Of a stretch of DNA of 41,003 nucleotides, positions 31,915-40,936 are shown piece after piece. The notes below the pieces were generated by a model. It saw only the letters and a list, made by a program, of their open reading frames with translations. It did not search any database and was not told the origin of the DNA. Made by a program: the position numbers and the translations under genes. The stretch's first letter is position 1. Each line of letters starts with the position of its first letter. Source of the DNA: Bacteroidota bacterium (lineage in GTDB: Bacteria > Bacteroidota > Bacteroidia > Bacteroidales > VadinHA17); assembly GCA_011050615.1 (NCBI GenBank), contig DRFJ01000053.1, positions 80,029-121,031 of the forward strand, given 5' to 3'.

Positions 31915-33720
31915 TTAAGGAGTCACAAGATCATGATATTCTTCCCTCTCCAGGTTCCGGGGTTCCCTTATTAGCCTTGCAACAGGGTAAAGCCTGTTGT
32001 ATTTCTCAATCTCATACATGGGAGCTCTTTCATAAATGAACCTTAGCTGAGCCATTGGATCGTTCGCAAAACTTTCATCTTCAGATTTCCTTTTTTCCAC
32101 TTCTGTACGCAGGCCCTCATCCTCATGGAGCAATTCCATGAGATGACTTTCAAAACCCCAGATGGAATAAAAGTCATGTGACTCCAGGACAGGATCAAAA
32201 AAGTTCCAGGCAAAATATGAGTTAGGTGCGTGAGGTTCAAGCATTTCAACAATGTACCTGTTGGCGTGTTGATTGGTAATAATAAGGAAATCACCCTTAT
32301 AATACGGTATCGTTTGTTTCTCAAGACGCACTTTTATATTCTGATTAACGTGATGTCCCTGGTTGGCCCTCCCTGAAGGCTCAGTCTTATCAATATAATA
32401 GGTTTCAACCTCAAGCTCAGTGTCTTCTTCAAGCCTGAACGCTTTCACCCCGTTATGGCAGAGTTTCTCAACCACATCACTCCATGCCTGGGGTATAATA
32501 TAAGCCCAGGGCTTTGTTACCGTCAATACAGGATCATATTTGGTATAGTAGGAGATGGTGTCGGTCCAGGGACGATCATGATCATAGTAGCCTCTTGTTC
32601 TCCTGTCTTCCGTAGGCTCAGGTCTTGCATATTCATATCCCTTAAACAGCAGTTTTTCTGAGTATGACATATCTATCTCCCAGTCGAGATGATAGGTTTC
32701 CCGGTCTCTTACTTTTCTGTCGGCCTCATCCTTCAATTGTCTTATTACGCTGCAATTATCATAGGTAAAGGCTGTCAGCTGTGTTAGAAAATCCATAACT
32801 GACCTGACCCTGTCAGGGAAGTACTTGTAAACAAGGGTTTCTGTCATGAAGGAATAGCAGTTGAAGAGGGCGGTGTAGCCTGTTGAATAAAAAGGATCAT
32901 CATTATATGCCATTATCCCGTCTTTGATGTCTCCGAAATAGTTGCTCATCTGAACATATGGGATCATTCCATAATCGGAATTTTCTTCCATCCTGTCGTA
33001 CAGATCAGGCAACATTTTTTCTTTAAGGAATTTACCCATGGCTGTATCAAGCTTGCTGTAAAGTGTTGCTATCAGTGTTAGGGTATATTGATGATCAGAA
33101 CCATTGGTTGTATGTGTATCAAGAAAGACGTCGGGATTCAGATGCAGGAAGATATTGACAAAACTGCGTGCATTTTTTGTTTCCTGCTTTGCAAAATCGC
33201 GGTTCAGGTCCAGGTTGCGGGCATTCCTTCGTCTGCCCTTATAAACAGGACCATTCTGATTGGTCCGGTAATACTTGCTCCTGTCAAGTGCCCCCCCGAT
33301 ATTGTAAACCGGTATGATGGCTATTACGACCTTATCAAGATATTCTTTCAAATTATCCTTGTTTCTGAGAAGGTTCCAGGAAAACTCTATGCTGGCATCA
33401 ATGCCTTCTGGTTCTCCGGGGTGGATACCGTTATTTATTAGAATTATGCATTTACCTTTTTTCCTTATTGATTCGGGATTGAAGTCGCGATCCCCCGAGA
33501 TCATAAAAAGATGGAGGGGTTTACCGATGTCAGTTTTCCCCATCTCCACCAGGCTGGCTTCAGGGTAATAATCGGCAAGTTGACTGTAGGCATCAATCAC
33601 TTCATGGTATTCGAGGCTCAGATTGTCATCGTACTTTAGGTTTATGTTTACCTCATCTTTCTGATTGCAGGCCGATAAGATCAATAAACCTGCCAGGGTA
33701 AAAATTAATGAATGTCTCAT
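31915..33720 (-). CDS. M14-family zinc carboxypeptidase lipoprotein
   Basis: Exported metallocarboxypeptidase-like protein of 601 residues. A lipoprotein signal ends at LILSAC with C18 as the modified cysteine, so it is anchored in the envelope. The M14 zinc motif HxxE is NNGIHPGEPEG with H100 and E103; a third ligand His is in DTHTTNGSDHQYT near 203, and the substrate-binding block NLDLNRDFAKQE lies near 171. The long C-terminal region (about 340-601) is not a family I recognise. It may trim peptides outside the cell, in line with an amino-acid-fermenting lifestyle. A promoter-like TACTTTTC (one mismatch) is about 20 nt upstream. It is monocistronic by position. Confidence 0.83.
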   Translation of the reverse strand: MRHSLIFTLAGLLILSACNQKDEVNINLKYDDNLSLEYHEVIDAYSQLADYYPEASLVEMGKTDIGKPLHLFMISGDRDFNPESIRKKGKCIILINNGIHPGEPEGIDASIEFSWNLLRNKDNLKEYLDKVVIAIIPVYNIGGALDRSKYYRTNQNGPVYKGRRRNARNLDLNRDFAKQETKNARSFVNIFLHLNPDVFLDTHTTNGSDHQYTLTLIATLYSKLDTAMGKFLKEKMLPDLYDRMEENSDYGMIPYVQMSNYFGDIKDGIMAYNDDPFYSTGYTALFNCYSFMTETLVYKYFPDRVRSVMDFLTQLTAFTYDNCSVIRQLKDEADRKVRDRETYHLDWEIDMSYSEKLLFKGYEYARPEPTEDRRTRGYYDHDRPWTDTISYYTKYDPVLTVTKPWAYIIPQAWSDVVEKLCHNGVKAFRLEEDTELEVETYYIDKTEPSGRANQGHHVNQNIKVRLEKQTIPYYKGDFLIITNQHANRYIVEMLEPHAPNSYFAWNFFDPVLESHDFYSIWGFESHLMELLHEDEGLRTEVEKRKSEDESFANDPMAQLRFIYERAPMYEIEKYNRLYPVARLIREPRNLEREEYHDLVTP

Positions 33721-33797
33721 TTGTTTCAGGGATTTAATTCACCTGAAAAGTAATAAAAAATACTTTAGGATACAGACCGGAAAAGTAATTCTGCAAC

Positions 33798-33812
33798 AGC
33801 CTGGGGGAGGCT
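33798..33812 (-). terminator. Short hairpin after the HTH gene
   Basis: AGCCT (33798-33802) and AGGCT (33808-33812) with a 5-nt loop sit 9 nt beyond the end of the small HTH gene on the minus strand. The stem is short and the T run poor, so termination is only suggested. Confidence 0.3.
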
Positions 33813-33820
33813 TTCCCTTA

Positions 33821-34072
33821 TTAATCAGAAGCTATCATTTTCTCTGCAATTTCGAGTATTGTCGTATCATCAAATGTAACCAGGCCGCCGTCCGGTCCCT
33901 GTTCGAGATGGATTCCTATACTTTCGCCTTCATCAAAGTTCCAGCCACCAAAATAATTCCTTACCGTTTCTTCGTTCATGTCCAGCTTCTTCGCAATATC
34001 CTTTACACCTCCTTCGGGGAGCTGGTCTTTTATCTCCCTGAGTTTATTAAATGTTATTGTTCTGCTTTTCAT
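33821..34072 (-). CDS. Small helix-turn-helix DNA-binding-like protein
   Basis: An 83-residue protein of a type seen widely in Bacteroidota. Residues about 21-43 (GGVKDIAKKLDMNEETVRNYF) form a likely helix-turn-helix with the pattern IAKKLDMNEETVRNY. The second half, FGGWNFDEGESIGIHLEQGP through VTFDDTTILEIAEKMI, is conserved in the homologues I recall but has no assigned function. It is acidic overall, so DNA binding is likely but not certain. It is separated by 91 nt from the upstream GNAT gene; TAACTTTA, one mismatch from the -7 box, is about 30 nt upstream. Confidence 0.72.
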   Translation of the reverse strand: MKSRTITFNKLREIKDQLPEGGVKDIAKKLDMNEETVRNYFGGWNFDEGESIGIHLEQGPDGGLVTFDDTTILEIAEKMIASD

Positions 34073-34163
34073 CCTTAATTAACCCTCACTATATAAAGTT
34101 ACATAAATTTTTCATGCCGGTATAACAGTAGCCGCTTATTAACATATTTTTAAGAAATTGCCT

Positions 34164-34601
34164 TCAGTTAACATCATCCGTATTTCTTATAATAAATACC
34201 TTATAATCACCCAGGTAACTGAATCCATACTTCTCGTAAAGTTTTATTGCCACGCTGTTGGAGCTATGCACTTCCAGTTTAACCTGGTATCCTGTTTCTT
34301 TAACATATTTGAGAGATTCTTCCAGGAGGTACCCTGATAATCCCTTACCCTGATATTCGGGAGCTATACCAAAATGATGAAGATATAATCTTCTGCCGTC
34401 ACAAGTCATCCATGATGTGCCGGCAATAATATTGTTTATATCATCAACAAGTATCAATAACTTACCCCCGGTTTTCAGGCATCGTTCAATGGTGTCTTTA
34501 TCATCTCCGCGTTCGGGTCTTCCCATCCCCGTTTCCTGCCAGATTTTTATGACGGCCTCATAGTCCTCAGCTTCATAGTTTCTTATACTGTAGCCCTTCA
34601 T
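34164..34601 (-). CDS. GNAT family N-acetyltransferase
   Basis: A 145-residue acetyltransferase fold. The acetyl-CoA pyrophosphate-binding motif is GIAPEYQGKGLSGYLLEE (about residues 78-95, motif A, Q-x-x-G-x-G), followed by the motif B block SNSVAIKLYEKYGFSYLGDY (about 114-133). The N-terminal YSIRNYEAEDYEAVIKIW is the usual start. The substrate is unknown: family members acetylate proteins, amino sugars or antibiotics. It follows the NfeD-type protease by 5 nt, so they are probably cotranscribed. Confidence 0.88.
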   Translation of the reverse strand: MKGYSIRNYEAEDYEAVIKIWQETGMGRPERGDDKDTIERCLKTGGKLLILVDDINNIIAGTSWMTCDGRRLYLHHFGIAPEYQGKGLSGYLLEESLKYVKETGYQVKLEVHSSNSVAIKLYEKYGFSYLGDYKVFIIRNTDDVN

Positions 34602-34606
34602 CTTTA

Positions 34607-36043
34607 TTATTCATCTTTCAACACGTACAACTGGCCGGCTTCGTCCCTTATCACGCGGATGCTGGCACCCCTGTCAATAAATCCTATATCTGAACGGGCA
34701 TCATAAATTTCGTCGTTAATAATTACCTTGCCTGAAGGCCTGAGTACTGTGTGAGCCTTGCCTTTGGCACCTATCAGTGATTTTTGTTTCTTGCTGTCGA
34801 AACTTATATAGCCTTCATCCACATCCTGTATTTTCTGAAGAGCTAGTTTGCCCAGGATATTTGATGGTGCGAAAAGTTTGTTGCTGAGCCATATTGAAAG
34901 TATAAATGCCAGGAACACCGATAATATAACTATGGCAAAAGAAGCCATCGCTGTTTGCATACCTGTTCCGTCAGGTGATGGTCCGAATTCGAAGGTGATT
35001 TTGTCTATCATGGTAAAGGTCAGGCCTGCTACTATTCCTGCAATACCCAGTACTCCTGTGACTCCAAAGCCCGGTATAGCAAAAATCTCTACGAGGACCA
35101 GTATTATGCCTGCTACAAAAACTACTACCTGCCAGTTTGCCTGCAGTCCTTCAAGATAAAGAGGTGCGAAATACAGTATAGCTGCAAATACGGCTGCCGC
35201 CAGGGGAAAGCCAATGCCCGGCGACTGTAATTCAAAGTAAAGACCACCAATAATGATCATAATTAATAAACCTGATACGACAGGGTTAATCAGGAACTGT
35301 ATTATTTTTTCTGTACCGCCGGGCTTGAATTCCTCAATCCTGTAATCTTTTATTCCTGCAAGCTTTAATGCTTCATCCGGATTTAAGGCCTGCCCTTCGC
35401 AAAAACCCAGTTCAATTGCTTCAACTGTTGTGAGAGTAAGCACATTACCGGTATCACTTACACCCTCAACATAAACCCTGGGGTCAACCATTGATTCTGC
35501 TATAGAAGGATTTCTGTGCCATACGTATGTAGTGTCACCATCCACCACGACGGGCTTTTTCCCGTGTGCCTCGGCCGTTGACCTCATCATGCTTCTCATA
35601 AACGACTGGTACTTGTCAGGTACCTGCTGGCCTGTCTGGTCAACAACCGTGGCTGCTCCTATGCTGCCTCCAGGTCGCATGTAAATACTGTCGCAGGCTA
35701 TTGATATAAGTGCACCTGCGGAGATGGCCTGGTTGTCGATGTATACCAGCACGGGCTTCGGATAGTTGAGTATGGCTGTCCTGACCGAGTCTGCCATATC
35801 AACCTGTCCCCCGTATGTATTCATATGGATAAGGATATAGTCGGCCCCTATCTCGGTCGCTTCCCTGAGGCTCAGCTTGGTTGTTCGCCATATGGGAGCG
35901 GCAATGGTTTTCTTAATATCAAATTTGTATACAATAACCTGGTCGTTTTCACCGGACGGTACCTTTTGGGGCTGCTCCCCGGCGAATGAGACCTGGCAGC
36001 ACACTGCGATAAGATAAAAGATTATTGAAAGAAAACGTTCCAT
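34607..36043 (-). CDS. NfeD-family membrane serine protease (ClpP-type domain)
   Basis: Long-form NfeD protein. A signal sequence (SIIFYLIAVCCQVSFA, about 4-20) is followed by a ClpP/SppA-type protease domain (about 25-230) with the nucleophile serine in QAISAGALISIACD and the general-base lysine probably in PDKYQSFMRSMMRS, a Ser-Lys dyad. Then come four or five membrane segments (about 245-385) and the C-terminal NfeD OB-fold (about 420-478, GAKGKAHTVLRPSGKVII). Related archaeal proteins cleave the hydrophobic C-terminus of stomatin; no stomatin gene is adjacent. The frame continues 14 codons upstream to 36085, but ATG at 36043 begins the signal peptide and leaves a 19-nt gap after mqnA. Confidence 0.87.
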   Translation of the reverse strand: MERFLSIIFYLIAVCCQVSFAGEQPQKVPSGENDQVIVYKFDIKKTIAAPIWRTTKLSLREATEIGADYILIHMNTYGGQVDMADSVRTAILNYPKPVLVYIDNQAISAGALISIACDSIYMRPGGSIGAATVVDQTGQQVPDKYQSFMRSMMRSTAEAHGKKPVVVDGDTTYVWHRNPSIAESMVDPRVYVEGVSDTGNVLTLTTVEAIELGFCEGQALNPDEALKLAGIKDYRIEEFKPGGTEKIIQFLINPVVSGLLIMIIIGGLYFELQSPGIGFPLAAAVFAAILYFAPLYLEGLQANWQVVVFVAGIILVLVEIFAIPGFGVTGVLGIAGIVAGLTFTMIDKITFEFGPSPDGTGMQTAMASFAIVILSVFLAFILSIWLSNKLFAPSNILGKLALQKIQDVDEGYISFDSKKQKSLIGAKGKAHTVLRPSGKVIINDEIYDARSDIGFIDRGASIRVIRDEAGQLYVLKDE

Positions 36044-36062
36044 AAATTTTATTATTGAAATG

Positions 36063-36827
36063 TCAGGTTTCTTTAAGTTCATCAAGATACTTAAAAAAGG
36101 TATGCATGGCTATTTTTTTTTCATCATCCAGTAAAAAATCAATATTGTTTGTAAGGTAATTCTTTAGTACATCAGGAGGCATGGATCCACGCCTGCCGTA
36201 ATATTCAACAACACTGTCAATATTGGTAACACCGTAAGCCAACGCATTATTGAATTTTGATATAAAACTACTGCTGAAACTCTTATTTGCTACCCAGCAT
36301 GCAAAAACAAAGGGAAGGCCTGTATATTTGTTCCACTCAATGGCAAGATCTGTTTTGTAACTGAAATTTGATTCCATCTCATAACACTGATCTCCTATGA
36401 GCACAAGACCTTCATTATCGGCTATATTTAAAAAACTAAAGTCCTGATCTGTTTCCACCCATTTAAAGTTACACCTCCAGAATTTTCTTGCCAGGAGGCG
36501 GGTAAGGGCAACGGATGTCCTGGACCTGTAATCAAGGTAGATGGTATCGAGTTTTTCAGGTGGTTTATTACTTAATAACAACACCGTTCTGACCGGACCC
36601 CGGCTTCCAATGCAGAAATCACCTATTATCGACAATGACGGGTTTTGATGTATTGAAACTACAGGGATTAAACCTATATCGGCTTTTCTTTCCACTATTT
36701 TTTTTGCACAATCTGCAGGGTGGTCAATTTCAATTTCTGCATTGAGCTCTATACCTGAGTTCTCCAACCCATAAATTAAAGGATAGGTATTGGAATACCT
36801 TACCGCCGATATCCTGACTTCAAACAT
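36063..36827 (-). CDS. mqnA: Chorismate dehydratase MqnA (futalosine pathway)
   Basis: MqnA dehydrates chorismate to 3-enolpyruvylbenzoate, the first step of the futalosine route to menaquinone. The 254-residue sequence starts RISAVRYSNTYPLIYGL and has the block ADIGLIPVVSIHQNPSLSII near 49-68 and SRGPVRTVLLLSNKP near 76, then TIYLDYRSRTSVALTRLL near 94-111, all typical of the periplasmic-binding-like fold of MqnA/MqnD. The SxxYxNTxP start with a following RTSVAL block fits MqnA rather than MqnD. It is the first gene of the minus-strand run mqnA-nfeD-GNAT. An MqnP-like prenyltransferase lies at 19-20 kb. TAATTTCG, one mismatch from the -7 box, lies 35-40 nt upstream. Confidence 0.9.
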   Translation of the reverse strand: MFEVRISAVRYSNTYPLIYGLENSGIELNAEIEIDHPADCAKKIVERKADIGLIPVVSIHQNPSLSIIGDFCIGSRGPVRTVLLLSNKPPEKLDTIYLDYRSRTSVALTRLLARKFWRCNFKWVETDQDFSFLNIADNEGLVLIGDQCYEMESNFSYKTDLAIEWNKYTGLPFVFACWVANKSFSSSFISKFNNALAYGVTNIDSVVEYYGRRGSMPPDVLKNYLTNNIDFLLDDEKKIAMHTFFKYLDELKET

Positions 36828-36859
36828 AGATGATTAATTGAAACGTGGCTTAAATGATC

Positions 36860-36875
36860 GAAATTACAAAATTTC
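36860..36875. promoter_or_regulatory. Inverted repeat in the mqnA/purB divergent gap
   Basis: GAAATT (36860-36865) and AATTTC (36870-36875) form a perfect 6-bp inverted repeat with spacer ACAA, overlapping the near-consensus TAATTTCG box of mqnA. Nearby GTAAATTTAC (36900-36909) is a separate 10-bp palindrome. Either may be chance in AT-rich DNA. Confidence 0.25.
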
Positions 36876-36942
36876 AGTTTTATTTCCCCCTCTAATGTAG
36901 TAAATTTACCTCCGGTCATAATCAGGAACTAATTTTTTAAAA

Positions 36943-38286
36943 ATGGACCTAAACAAATTAACGGCTATTTCCCCCATCGACGGAAGATACAGGGAAAAGG
37001 TCATAGAACTGGCAGCTTACTTTTCAGAATATGCGCTTATAAAATACAGGATAAGGTCAGAAGTGGAGTATTTTATAGCCCTGTGCGAGCTTCCCTTGCC
37101 TCAGCTAAAAGGATTTAAGACTGAAAATTTCAGCCTGTTAAGATCGCTTTACCTGGATTTCAGTGTAAATGATGCCCATCGCGTCAAGGATATCGAAAGT
37201 GCTACAAACCACGATGTAAAAGCTGTTGAATACTATTTAAAGGAAAAATTCCATGAATTTGACCTGGGTGAGTGGTCAGAATTTATTCATTTTGGCCTTA
37301 CATCACAGGATATAAATAATACTGCCACACCTTTATCCATGAAGGATTATGCTGATTCGGTATTTTTTCCGATGCTGGATCGACTTATTACAGAGTTATC
37401 CAAGCTGGCTGACCAATGGAAGGATATACCTATGCTGGCCAGGACCCATGGGCAACCTGCAACACCCACAAAGCTGGGTAAGGAAATACAGGTCTTTGCA
37501 AAAAGACTCCAGGTGCAGGCTGAACAATTAAAAGCTGTACCCTGGTCGGCCAAGTTCGGTGGAGCAAGCGGTAATTTAAATGCACATTACCTTGCCTTCC
37601 CTCGAATAGACTGGGATAATTTTGCTGATAAATTTGTAAATGAAATACTCGGCTTAAACAGATCAAAGCCCAGTACCCAGATCGAGCACTATGATAATTA
37701 TGCAGCCATGTCCGATGCCTTAAGACGTATCAATACAATCATGATTGATTTTTGCCGCGATATATGGCTCTATATATCATTTGATTATTTTAAACAAAAA
37801 ATAAACAGCAACGAAACAGGGTCGTCTGCAATGCCCCATAAAGTAAACCCTATTGATTTTGAAAATGCCGAGGGGAACCTTGGAGTATCAAACGCTATCC
37901 TGGGTCACTTTTCTGAAAAACTGCCCATATCAAGACTGCAGCGAGACCTGTCCGATTCAACCGTATTGAGAAATACAGGCCTTCCTTTTGCATACTCACA
38001 GATAGCAATTTTATCAATATTAAAGGGACTTGGTAAACTTATTGTCAACAATGACAAAATATACCTTGACCTCAATGATAACTGGGCTGTAGTTGCTGAG
38101 GCAATACAAACTGTACTAAGGAGGGAAGGATATCCCAGACCCTACGAGGCCCTCAAGGAACTGACGCGGACAAATAAAAATATAAACAGACAATCCCTGC
38201 TGGATTTTATTGAAAATCTTGAGGTGAAGGAAAGTGTGAAAAATGAGTTGAGGGCTGTTACACCTTTTAATTATACAGGTAAATAA
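36943..38286 (+). CDS. purB: Adenylosuccinate lyase
   Basis: Catalyses fumarate elimination from SAICAR and adenylosuccinate, two steps of purine synthesis. The argininosuccinate/fumarase-superfamily signature GSSAMPHKVNPIDFE, with the catalytic serine loop, is at about residues 292-306; the TSQDINNTA block near 123 and ARTHGQPATP near 166 carry the other conserved groups. Length 447 is normal; the long form with start LNKLTAISPIDGRYR is typical of Bacteroidota. A homologue of the ABC exporter starts 13 nt downstream and may be cotranscribed. Divergent from mqnA. Confidence 0.96.
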   Translation: MDLNKLTAISPIDGRYREKVIELAAYFSEYALIKYRIRSEVEYFIALCELPLPQLKGFKTENFSLLRSLYLDFSVNDAHRVKDIESATNHDVKAVEYYLKEKFHEFDLGEWSEFIHFGLTSQDINNTATPLSMKDYADSVFFPMLDRLITELSKLADQWKDIPMLARTHGQPATPTKLGKEIQVFAKRLQVQAEQLKAVPWSAKFGGASGNLNAHYLAFPRIDWDNFADKFVNEILGLNRSKPSTQIEHYDNYAAMSDALRRINTIMIDFCRDIWLYISFDYFKQKINSNETGSSAMPHKVNPIDFENAEGNLGVSNAILGHFSEKLPISRLQRDLSDSTVLRNTGLPFAYSQIAILSILKGLGKLIVNNDKIYLDLNDNWAVVAEAIQTVLRREGYPRPYEALKELTRTNKNINRQSLLDFIENLEVKESVKNELRAVTPFNYTGK

Positions 38287-38299
38287 ATCACTTGTAAGC

Positions 38300-40123
38300 A
38301 TGAAGAGATTCAGGGTTCTTTTGTCATTTATTAAGCCCTATAAGTGGTTTGCAGGTCAGAATATTTTATTTAACATCCTGGCTGCAATATTCTCGCTTTT
38401 TACCTTCAGCCTGATAAGTCCATTTCTGAAGATATTATTTGGTGTAGTACCTGAAACAACGCATCCCGGTGTTTTCCAGTTCAGCCGGGAATGGTTCACT
38501 GATATGCTGAATTATGTGATAAGCCATTATATTGATAAGATAGGTCCCGGTGCAGCGCTGATAGGGGTCTGCGTCCTGGTAATAACAGCCAGTCTTTTCA
38601 GGAACCTCTTTGTCTTTGCTGCAAATAATGCTCTTGCATACCTGAGGTCAGGAACCGTCAGGGATATGCGTAAGAAATTATATGATAAGGTATTGCGACT
38701 TCCAATTTCCTACTTCACGGAATCCCGGAAAGGAGATGTGATGACCCGTATATCAAATGATGTTGAAGAGATCCAGGTATCGGTAATGGGTTCCCTGCTC
38801 ATGCTTCTCAGGGATCCTGTAACAATAATTATCTTCCTGGTCTTCCTCTTTATCATAAGCTATAAACTGACCTTGTTCTCTCTTCTGTTTATGCCTCTGA
38901 GCGGCTGGATTATAGGGAAGATAGGAAGGAACCTGCGTGCAAAATCATTTAAAGGACAGCAACAGCTTGGAAAACTATTATCCGTTGTGGAAGAAACACT
39001 GGGAGGCTTGAGGATAATAAAAGCATTCAATGCAGAGAAGAATATGGAGAAAAGCTTTGCAGGGATCAATAACATATTTACCAGGATTTACAGGAGAGTC
39101 TTGAGAAAAAGATACCTGGCATCACCCGTAAGCGAATTCCTGTCGACGATTTCATTAATGATGGTGATGTATTTCGGAAGTGTAATAGTGCTGAATGGGT
39201 CTTCAGAAATGACACCTGACCAGTTAATAGTCTTCCTGGTAGTCTTTTCCCAGTTGATACCACCGGCTAAAAATATCACCACATCCTATTTCAATGTTCA
39301 AAAAGGGATGGCTTCGCTTGAGCGCATTGAACATATACTTGATGCTGAGGAAGTGATAACCGAGCGTGAAAATGCCGTAGCCTTCAAGTCTTTTAATAAA
39401 ACCATAAGATACGAAAATGTAAGTTTTGCCTACAGTAAAGATCTGGTAGTTAAAGATGTTTCCTTTACGGTTCATAAGGGTGAAACACTGGCAATAGTGG
39501 GCAAATCCGGAGCAGGCAAATCAACCCTTGTTGACCTTTTACCCAGGTTTATGGATGTTGACAGGGGTAGTATAAGCATTGACGGTGTCGATATCCGGGA
39601 CATAAAGCTGAAGGATCTGAGAGATTTAATGGGCATAGTGAGCCAGAATGCCATATTGTTTAATGACAGTTTCAGTAATAATATCGCCTTCGGCTCCGAT
39701 GTTAATTCTCATGAAGATATTAAAAAGGCCGCACGCGTGGCCAATGCCCATGAATTTATTATTGAGTCAGCAGGTGGATATGATTATAGCGTTGGTGAAG
39801 GAGGGAATAAGCTGAGTGGCGGTCAGCGCCAGCGTATCAGCATAGCCAGGGCTGTACATGCCAACCCGCCCATTCTCATACTGGATGAAGCTACTTCAGC
39901 CCTGGACACGGAATCTGAACGACTGGTGCAGGATGCTATTGAAAAACTGATGAAAAACAGAACATCCATTGTTATTGCACACAGGCTGTCAACAGTCAGG
40001 AGAGCTGATAAAATTATAGTTATGGATGAAGGACGTATTGTGGAACAGGGATCACACGATGAGCTTCTCAAAAACAAGAATGGTTTGTATACAAAGTTAT
40101 ATAACATGCAGATGATGGACTGA
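38300..40123 (+). CDS. MsbA-like ABC exporter (fused permease-ATPase)
   Basis: ABC transporter half-molecule of 607 residues. The membrane domain (about 15-335, six segments) has the elbow block VRDMRKKLYDKVLRLPISYF and the coupling-helix regions. The nucleotide-binding domain (about 365-600) has Walker A GKSGAGKST near 403, Q-loop SQNAILFNDSF near 450, signature LSGGQRQR near 508, Walker B LILDEATSALD near 528 and the switch His in IAHRLST near 560. Closest in type to MsbA lipid A flippases and related multidrug exporters; with lpxB in the window a lipid-flipping role is plausible but the substrate is not readable. The gene follows purB by 13 nt. Confidence 0.9.
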   Translation: MKRFRVLLSFIKPYKWFAGQNILFNILAAIFSLFTFSLISPFLKILFGVVPETTHPGVFQFSREWFTDMLNYVISHYIDKIGPGAALIGVCVLVITASLFRNLFVFAANNALAYLRSGTVRDMRKKLYDKVLRLPISYFTESRKGDVMTRISNDVEEIQVSVMGSLLMLLRDPVTIIIFLVFLFIISYKLTLFSLLFMPLSGWIIGKIGRNLRAKSFKGQQQLGKLLSVVEETLGGLRIIKAFNAEKNMEKSFAGINNIFTRIYRRVLRKRYLASPVSEFLSTISLMMVMYFGSVIVLNGSSEMTPDQLIVFLVVFSQLIPPAKNITTSYFNVQKGMASLERIEHILDAEEVITERENAVAFKSFNKTIRYENVSFAYSKDLVVKDVSFTVHKGETLAIVGKSGAGKSTLVDLLPRFMDVDRGSISIDGVDIRDIKLKDLRDLMGIVSQNAILFNDSFSNNIAFGSDVNSHEDIKKAARVANAHEFIIESAGGYDYSVGEGGNKLSGGQRQRISIARAVHANPPILILDEATSALDTESERLVQDAIEKLMKNRTSIVIAHRLSTVRRADKIIVMDEGRIVEQGSHDELLKNKNGLYTKLYNMQMMD

Positions 40124-40164
40124 AAAGTTGAATAAGTTGAGAATAAGTTTTTTTGAAATATATC

Positions 40165-40848
40165 ATGAATCACAAAGTAACAGAACATTTTATCATTTTA
40201 TCACTTAATCCCGATACAGGTCGCTACCAGGTACTGGGGAACTATCTTACCTATGGCATAGTTGGCGCTATGCTTATGGATCTTTCTCTTGCAGAAAGAA
40301 TTTCAGTTGCAGGGCATACACTTATAACCGGTAAGGATATGTCAGCAACAGGAGTGCCTGCATCTGAAAGGATGTTGAAAACCATAGCGGAATCGGGCCG
40401 ACAGCGTAATATTAAGACCTGGGTCAGAAGGCTGGGAAATAAATCTGCATGGTACAGGAAGGAGATGCAGAAATACCTTGTCAAGGAAGGAATCCTTAAA
40501 GTGGATAACAAACGGTTTATCGGTATACCATATAAGTTACATTATGTGGCAAAGCCGGGATTCAGGAAGAATCTTATCAACAGGTATAAGGATATTATAC
40601 TGTATGAAAAAATTCCTGATGAAGCTGAATTGATGGTTCTTGGGCTTATGTTTGCATGCAAAATGCATAAGGTTCTTTCGAATGTGGGCCCTGAAAGAAG
40701 AAAGATCAGGAAAAGACTGCTGGAGATAACAAAGGATAATCCTTTTGCTTCCGATATCAGAACGGCCATAATTGAAATCCAGGCCGCAATCACCTCGGGA
40801 ATTGCAGCAACAGCAGCTATGTCAGCCTCAACATCTGTATCGAATTGA
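40165..40848 (+). CDS. GPP34 (Golgi phosphoprotein 3)-family protein
   Basis: A 227-residue protein with the layout of the GPP34 family: EHFIILSLNPDTGRY at the start, then LTYGIVGAMLMDLSLAERI (about 27-45), a variable loop, KTWVRRLGN near 88, KYLVKEGILKVDNKRFIGIP near 106-125, and a helical C-terminus. In eukaryotes the homologue GOLPH3 binds phosphatidylinositol 4-phosphate at Golgi membranes; bacterial members are best known in Actinobacteria and their role is unsettled. The C-terminal Ala/Ser/Thr-rich tail (SGIAATAAMSASTS) is lineage-specific. An upstream TTG at 40153 is open; ATG at 40165 is preferred. It begins 41 nt after the ABC exporter stop, and may or may not share its transcript. 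Confidence 0.82.
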   Translation: MNHKVTEHFIILSLNPDTGRYQVLGNYLTYGIVGAMLMDLSLAERISVAGHTLITGKDMSATGVPASERMLKTIAESGRQRNIKTWVRRLGNKSAWYRKEMQKYLVKEGILKVDNKRFIGIPYKLHYVAKPGFRKNLINRYKDIILYEKIPDEAELMVLGLMFACKMHKVLSNVGPERRKIRKRLLEITKDNPFASDIRTAIIEIQAAITSGIAATAAMSASTSVSN

Positions 40849-40936
40849 AAAGCTTTGATAGCAGGACCAATATAAGTGGTTGAACATTTTTATAATATTT
40901 TTGGACATTAGTCCAAATGTGTTTCAAATATATTCC

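Noticed and set aside
33665-34078. 137-codon plus-strand frame over the small HTH gene
   Set aside because: The opposite strand has the recognisable conserved protein; this frame shows no domain or signal.
36900-36909. GTAAATTTAC palindrome before purB as an operator
   Set aside because: A 10-bp AT-only core palindrome in AT-rich DNA is weak evidence; mentioned only as a side note.
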